Assembly: GCF_016887965.1 (NCBI RefSeq)
Contig: NZ_JAFDVD010000021.1
Coordinates: forward strand, 84,041-148,040
Direction of reading: 5' to 3'
From: Phycicoccus sonneratiae
GTDB lineage: Bacteria > Actinomycetota > Actinomycetes > Actinomycetales > Dermatophilaceae
DNA length: 64,000 nt
In this document: positions 62,532-64,000 of the stretch, one piece after another
Layout of the letters: each line of letters opens with the position of its first letter
How positions within the stretch are numbered: position 1 is the stretch's first letter
Notes under the pieces: generated by a model
What the model was told of the DNA's origin: nothing
The model's database searches: none
Seen by the model: only the letters and a program-made list of their open reading frames with translations
Position numbers and translations under genes: made by a program

Positions 62532-62939
62532 TCAGGAACCCGAGCCCGGAGCTACCTCAACGAGGTCGCCATGGACGGACCTTGAGCGTAGGCAGGTAGC
62601 CGGGAAGCCTTTAAGAAGCGCCGCCACCCCAGCGTCATCGACGATGCAGATGTGGTTCCCCCAGCGCCGTTGGTTCTCCACGTAGACCAGATTCTGGCTG
62701 CGAACATCCACTGGATCGGTGACCACCTCAGGCAGGAGCTCGCCCAGGACCAGGACCGTGACGCGCGCGTTGCGGGTCCCAGATATCGGTTGTCCGCTTC
62801 GAGCGCGCACCATGGCGAACAGCTGGGCGCGGGCAACATGCTCTCCGGCGATCCTGCTCTTGCCGGTGAACAGGACCACTTGGTTCGTGAGGGTCGTCAC
62901 TAGGCCGCCGCATGGCGCCCTTCCGGGCGGAGAAGACAT
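62532..62939 (-). CDS. BRCT-like domain protein
   Basis: The 135-residue protein starts at ATG 62939. TLTNQVVLFTGKSRIAGEHV is the start of a BRCT domain; ARSGQPISGTRNARVTVLVL corresponds to its second strand and helix, and NHICIVDDAGVAALL to the end. Stand-alone BRCT proteins in actinobacteria are of unknown role; in DNA ligase and repair proteins the domain binds DNA ends or phosphopeptides. The frame upstream to 63095 is open but lacks resemblance. Confidence 0.65.
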   Translation of the reverse strand: MSSPPGRAPCGGLVTTLTNQVVLFTGKSRIAGEHVARAQLFAMVRARSGQPISGTRNARVTVLVLGELLPEVVTDPVDVRSQNLVYVENQRRWGNHICIVDDAGVAALLKGFPATCLRSRSVHGDLVEVAPGSGS

Positions 62940-63203
62940 AGGAGCAGCGTTGCAGACGGCGTCGGTTCGCCGCGACGGCCTCCCGCGGGTGTCAGGTCGC
63001 GGATTGGGGCAGCAGCACCGGTGCAGCCTCTGGTGTGGCGATACAAGGTGCCTCCAGCGACTCCGCTCGTCGTAACGAATCAACGCCTGAAGCATTAGTT
63101 TCGAGCGACGCTTAACCCATTAGAGATTTGCTGGCCCGCAAGGGTCCCGTGCTGTTCAGATGGGTCCAATGGCCCGCAGGGGCCGTGGACAGGAGACACG
63201 CAG

Positions 63204-63866
63204 ATGACATCACGACCCGCCCTGGTCTACGCCACGGCCGCCCACCGCGCGGACGTCGACCACTACCTGCGCGACAACCACATGTACCGCTGGGACGACC
63301 TTACCGAGTCCGACGCGCACCTCGACCTGCCCCCGGAGCAGCGACCCGTCCTGCGACGCCTCCTGTGGCTCGCGGAGGCTGCCTGCCGCCACATCGACCT
63401 TGGAGAGCCGGAAGCGCCCTGCGACGTCGTCATCGATGACCTGTCAAGCCTTGGATCCGACCTGTCTTCCCAGGTGGCTGTCGTCGGGGCCCTCTTCGAC
63501 TTCGACCTACGAATTCACCTCGCGTATGCCGAGCTTCCTCAGCAGTGGTACTTCGACCAGCGCGAAGCCCTGAAAGACGAACGCGTCGATGACCTGTCGC
63601 GCCGGATGCAGGAACTCGACTCGATGTATGACGTCATCGCCGCCAAGCGGCCCGAACTGACCAAGGACTTGGCATGGTTCCTGCCCAGCAGCTCAACCCG
63701 TAGCGCAGCTGACACGACTGCTCGCCTCCAGACCTTGATGGGTGACCTCGGGCTCAGCCCAACTCAGGCGGCTGAACAGCTGAGCGTCGAGGGCTACCCC
63801 AACCGCCACGGCCGCGTGCGCTGGTACACCAAGGCCGCCCGGGACACCTTCGAGGCCGGCCGATGA
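63204..63866 (+). CDS. hypothetical protein (220 aa)
   Basis: The protein is not recognised. It is acidic and helical, with FDFDLRIHLAYAELPQQWYF in the middle. The C-terminus, LGLSPTQAAEQLSVEGYPNR followed by GRVRWYTKAARDTF, looks like the small DNA-binding helix pair of serine recombinases. AGGAG lies eight bases before ATG 63204. The gene ends nine bases before the left end of the IS21-type element, so its own 3' flank is displaced. Confidence 0.6.
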   Translation: MTSRPALVYATAAHRADVDHYLRDNHMYRWDDLTESDAHLDLPPEQRPVLRRLLWLAEAACRHIDLGEPEAPCDVVIDDLSSLGSDLSSQVAVVGALFDFDLRIHLAYAELPQQWYFDQREALKDERVDDLSRRMQELDSMYDVIAAKRPELTKDLAWFLPSSSTRSAADTTARLQTLMGDLGLSPTQAAEQLSVEGYPNRHGRVRWYTKAARDTFEAGR

Positions 63867-63874
63867 ATCCCCGC

Positions 63875-64000
63875 TGTCAGCGACGGGTGAAAACTGACCC
63901 CTAATCGACGGGTGAAAACGGACCCCCTCGGTGACCCTGTGGAGGGTGATCAGTGTGGAGGACTGGGCGGAGATCCGACGGTTGCGTCGGGCGGAGGCGA
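63875..64000 (+). mobile_element. left end of an IS21-family insertion sequence
   Basis: The end starts with TGTCAGCGACGGG. Two direct repeats (63881-63901 and 63907-63927, 20 of 21 bases equal, period 26) share CGACGGGTGAAAAC, as IS21 ends carry multiple transposase-binding repeats. The start of istA follows. The rest of the element is outside the window. Confidence 0.85.
63955..64000 (+). CDS. istA: IS21-family transposase IstA (first codons)
   Basis: From GTG 63955 the frame reads VEDWAEIRRLRRAEA, the usual N-terminus of actinobacterial IstA proteins before the helix-turn-helix. GGAGG lies nine bases upstream. IstA cuts and joins the element ends with help of the ATPase IstB. The gene is cut by the window edge. 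Confidence 0.85.
   Translation, partial: MEDWAEIRRLRRAEA

Noticed and set aside
1..64000. CRISPR array
   Set aside because: No regularly spaced repeats with variable spacers were seen. The only tandem repeats are the 34-bp pair, the 11-bp triple and the IS end repeats.

Overview
The window is high-GC DNA from an actinobacterium. Gene content and order (MoCo genes beside a UDPGP-type uridylyltransferase, a Ser-rich FmdB protein, an SAF/CpaB-like protein and MscL) suggest Micrococcales, perhaps Intrasporangiaceae; the family is an inference. Bases 1 to about 22.3 kb read as ordinary chromosome. From about 22.3 kb to the end the DNA is an accessory island with an integrase at its left side and an IS21-type element starting at its right side.

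Core part: a minus-strand operon makes UDP-sugars and molybdopterin (uridylyltransferase, moeA, moaC, moaB/mog). It diverges from 5-formyl-THF cyclo-ligase. Next come a penicillin-acylase-family hydrolase, a K+(Na+)/H+ antiporter, a two-gene ABC exporter, a cyclic-nucleotide-binding protein divergent from a class III cyclase/AAA/TPR regulator, FmdB, an SAF-domain protein, mscL, a large SF1-like ATPase with a C-terminal nuclease-like domain, and an MFS transporter. Several core genes appear to be leaderless: a TANNNT -10 box lies 6 or 7 bases before the start codon.

Island entry: tRNA-Arg(CCT) and its terminator, three 11-bp-phased repeats, a tyrosine integrase, and a 26-base tRNA-Pro 3' end that overlaps the integrase stop codon. 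Catabolic block (23.8-39.5 kb): an MFS gene and a GntR/FCD regulator diverge from a 12-gene operon. It holds a lipoprotein-dependent ABC importer, a beta-decarboxylating dehydrogenase, a one-cysteine Asp/Glu-racemase relative, OtnK- and OtnC-like enzymes (3-oxo-tetronate to DHAP), an LDH2-type dehydrogenase, an ABM-fold protein, a divergent aconitase, a Tat-exported lactonase-like amidohydrolase and an RraA-type aldolase. Two GGTTATAAC sites in the divergent promoter region are probable GntR operators. The substrate is probably a hydroxylated di- or tricarboxylate or sugar acid, perhaps supplied as a lactone.

Mobility block (39.6-51.7 kb): unknown mobile-element proteins, an M48-like membrane protein without HExxH, a triple-HTH-repeat protein, a ParB-like protein, and a 1895-residue MobF relaxase-RecD helicase-DnaG/TOPRIM fusion, with DnaA-box-like sites and hairpins between genes. 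Defence-like block (51.9-63.9 kb): a PLD-nuclease/SNF2 helicase, an MmeI-like adenine methyltransferase and a DUF3644 protein form one overlapping operon. Around it lie a DUF2188 protein, a 377-residue unknown, a decayed HEPN gene, a BRCT protein and an unknown 220-residue protein. The three-gene operon is the best candidate here for a poorly described anti-phage system.
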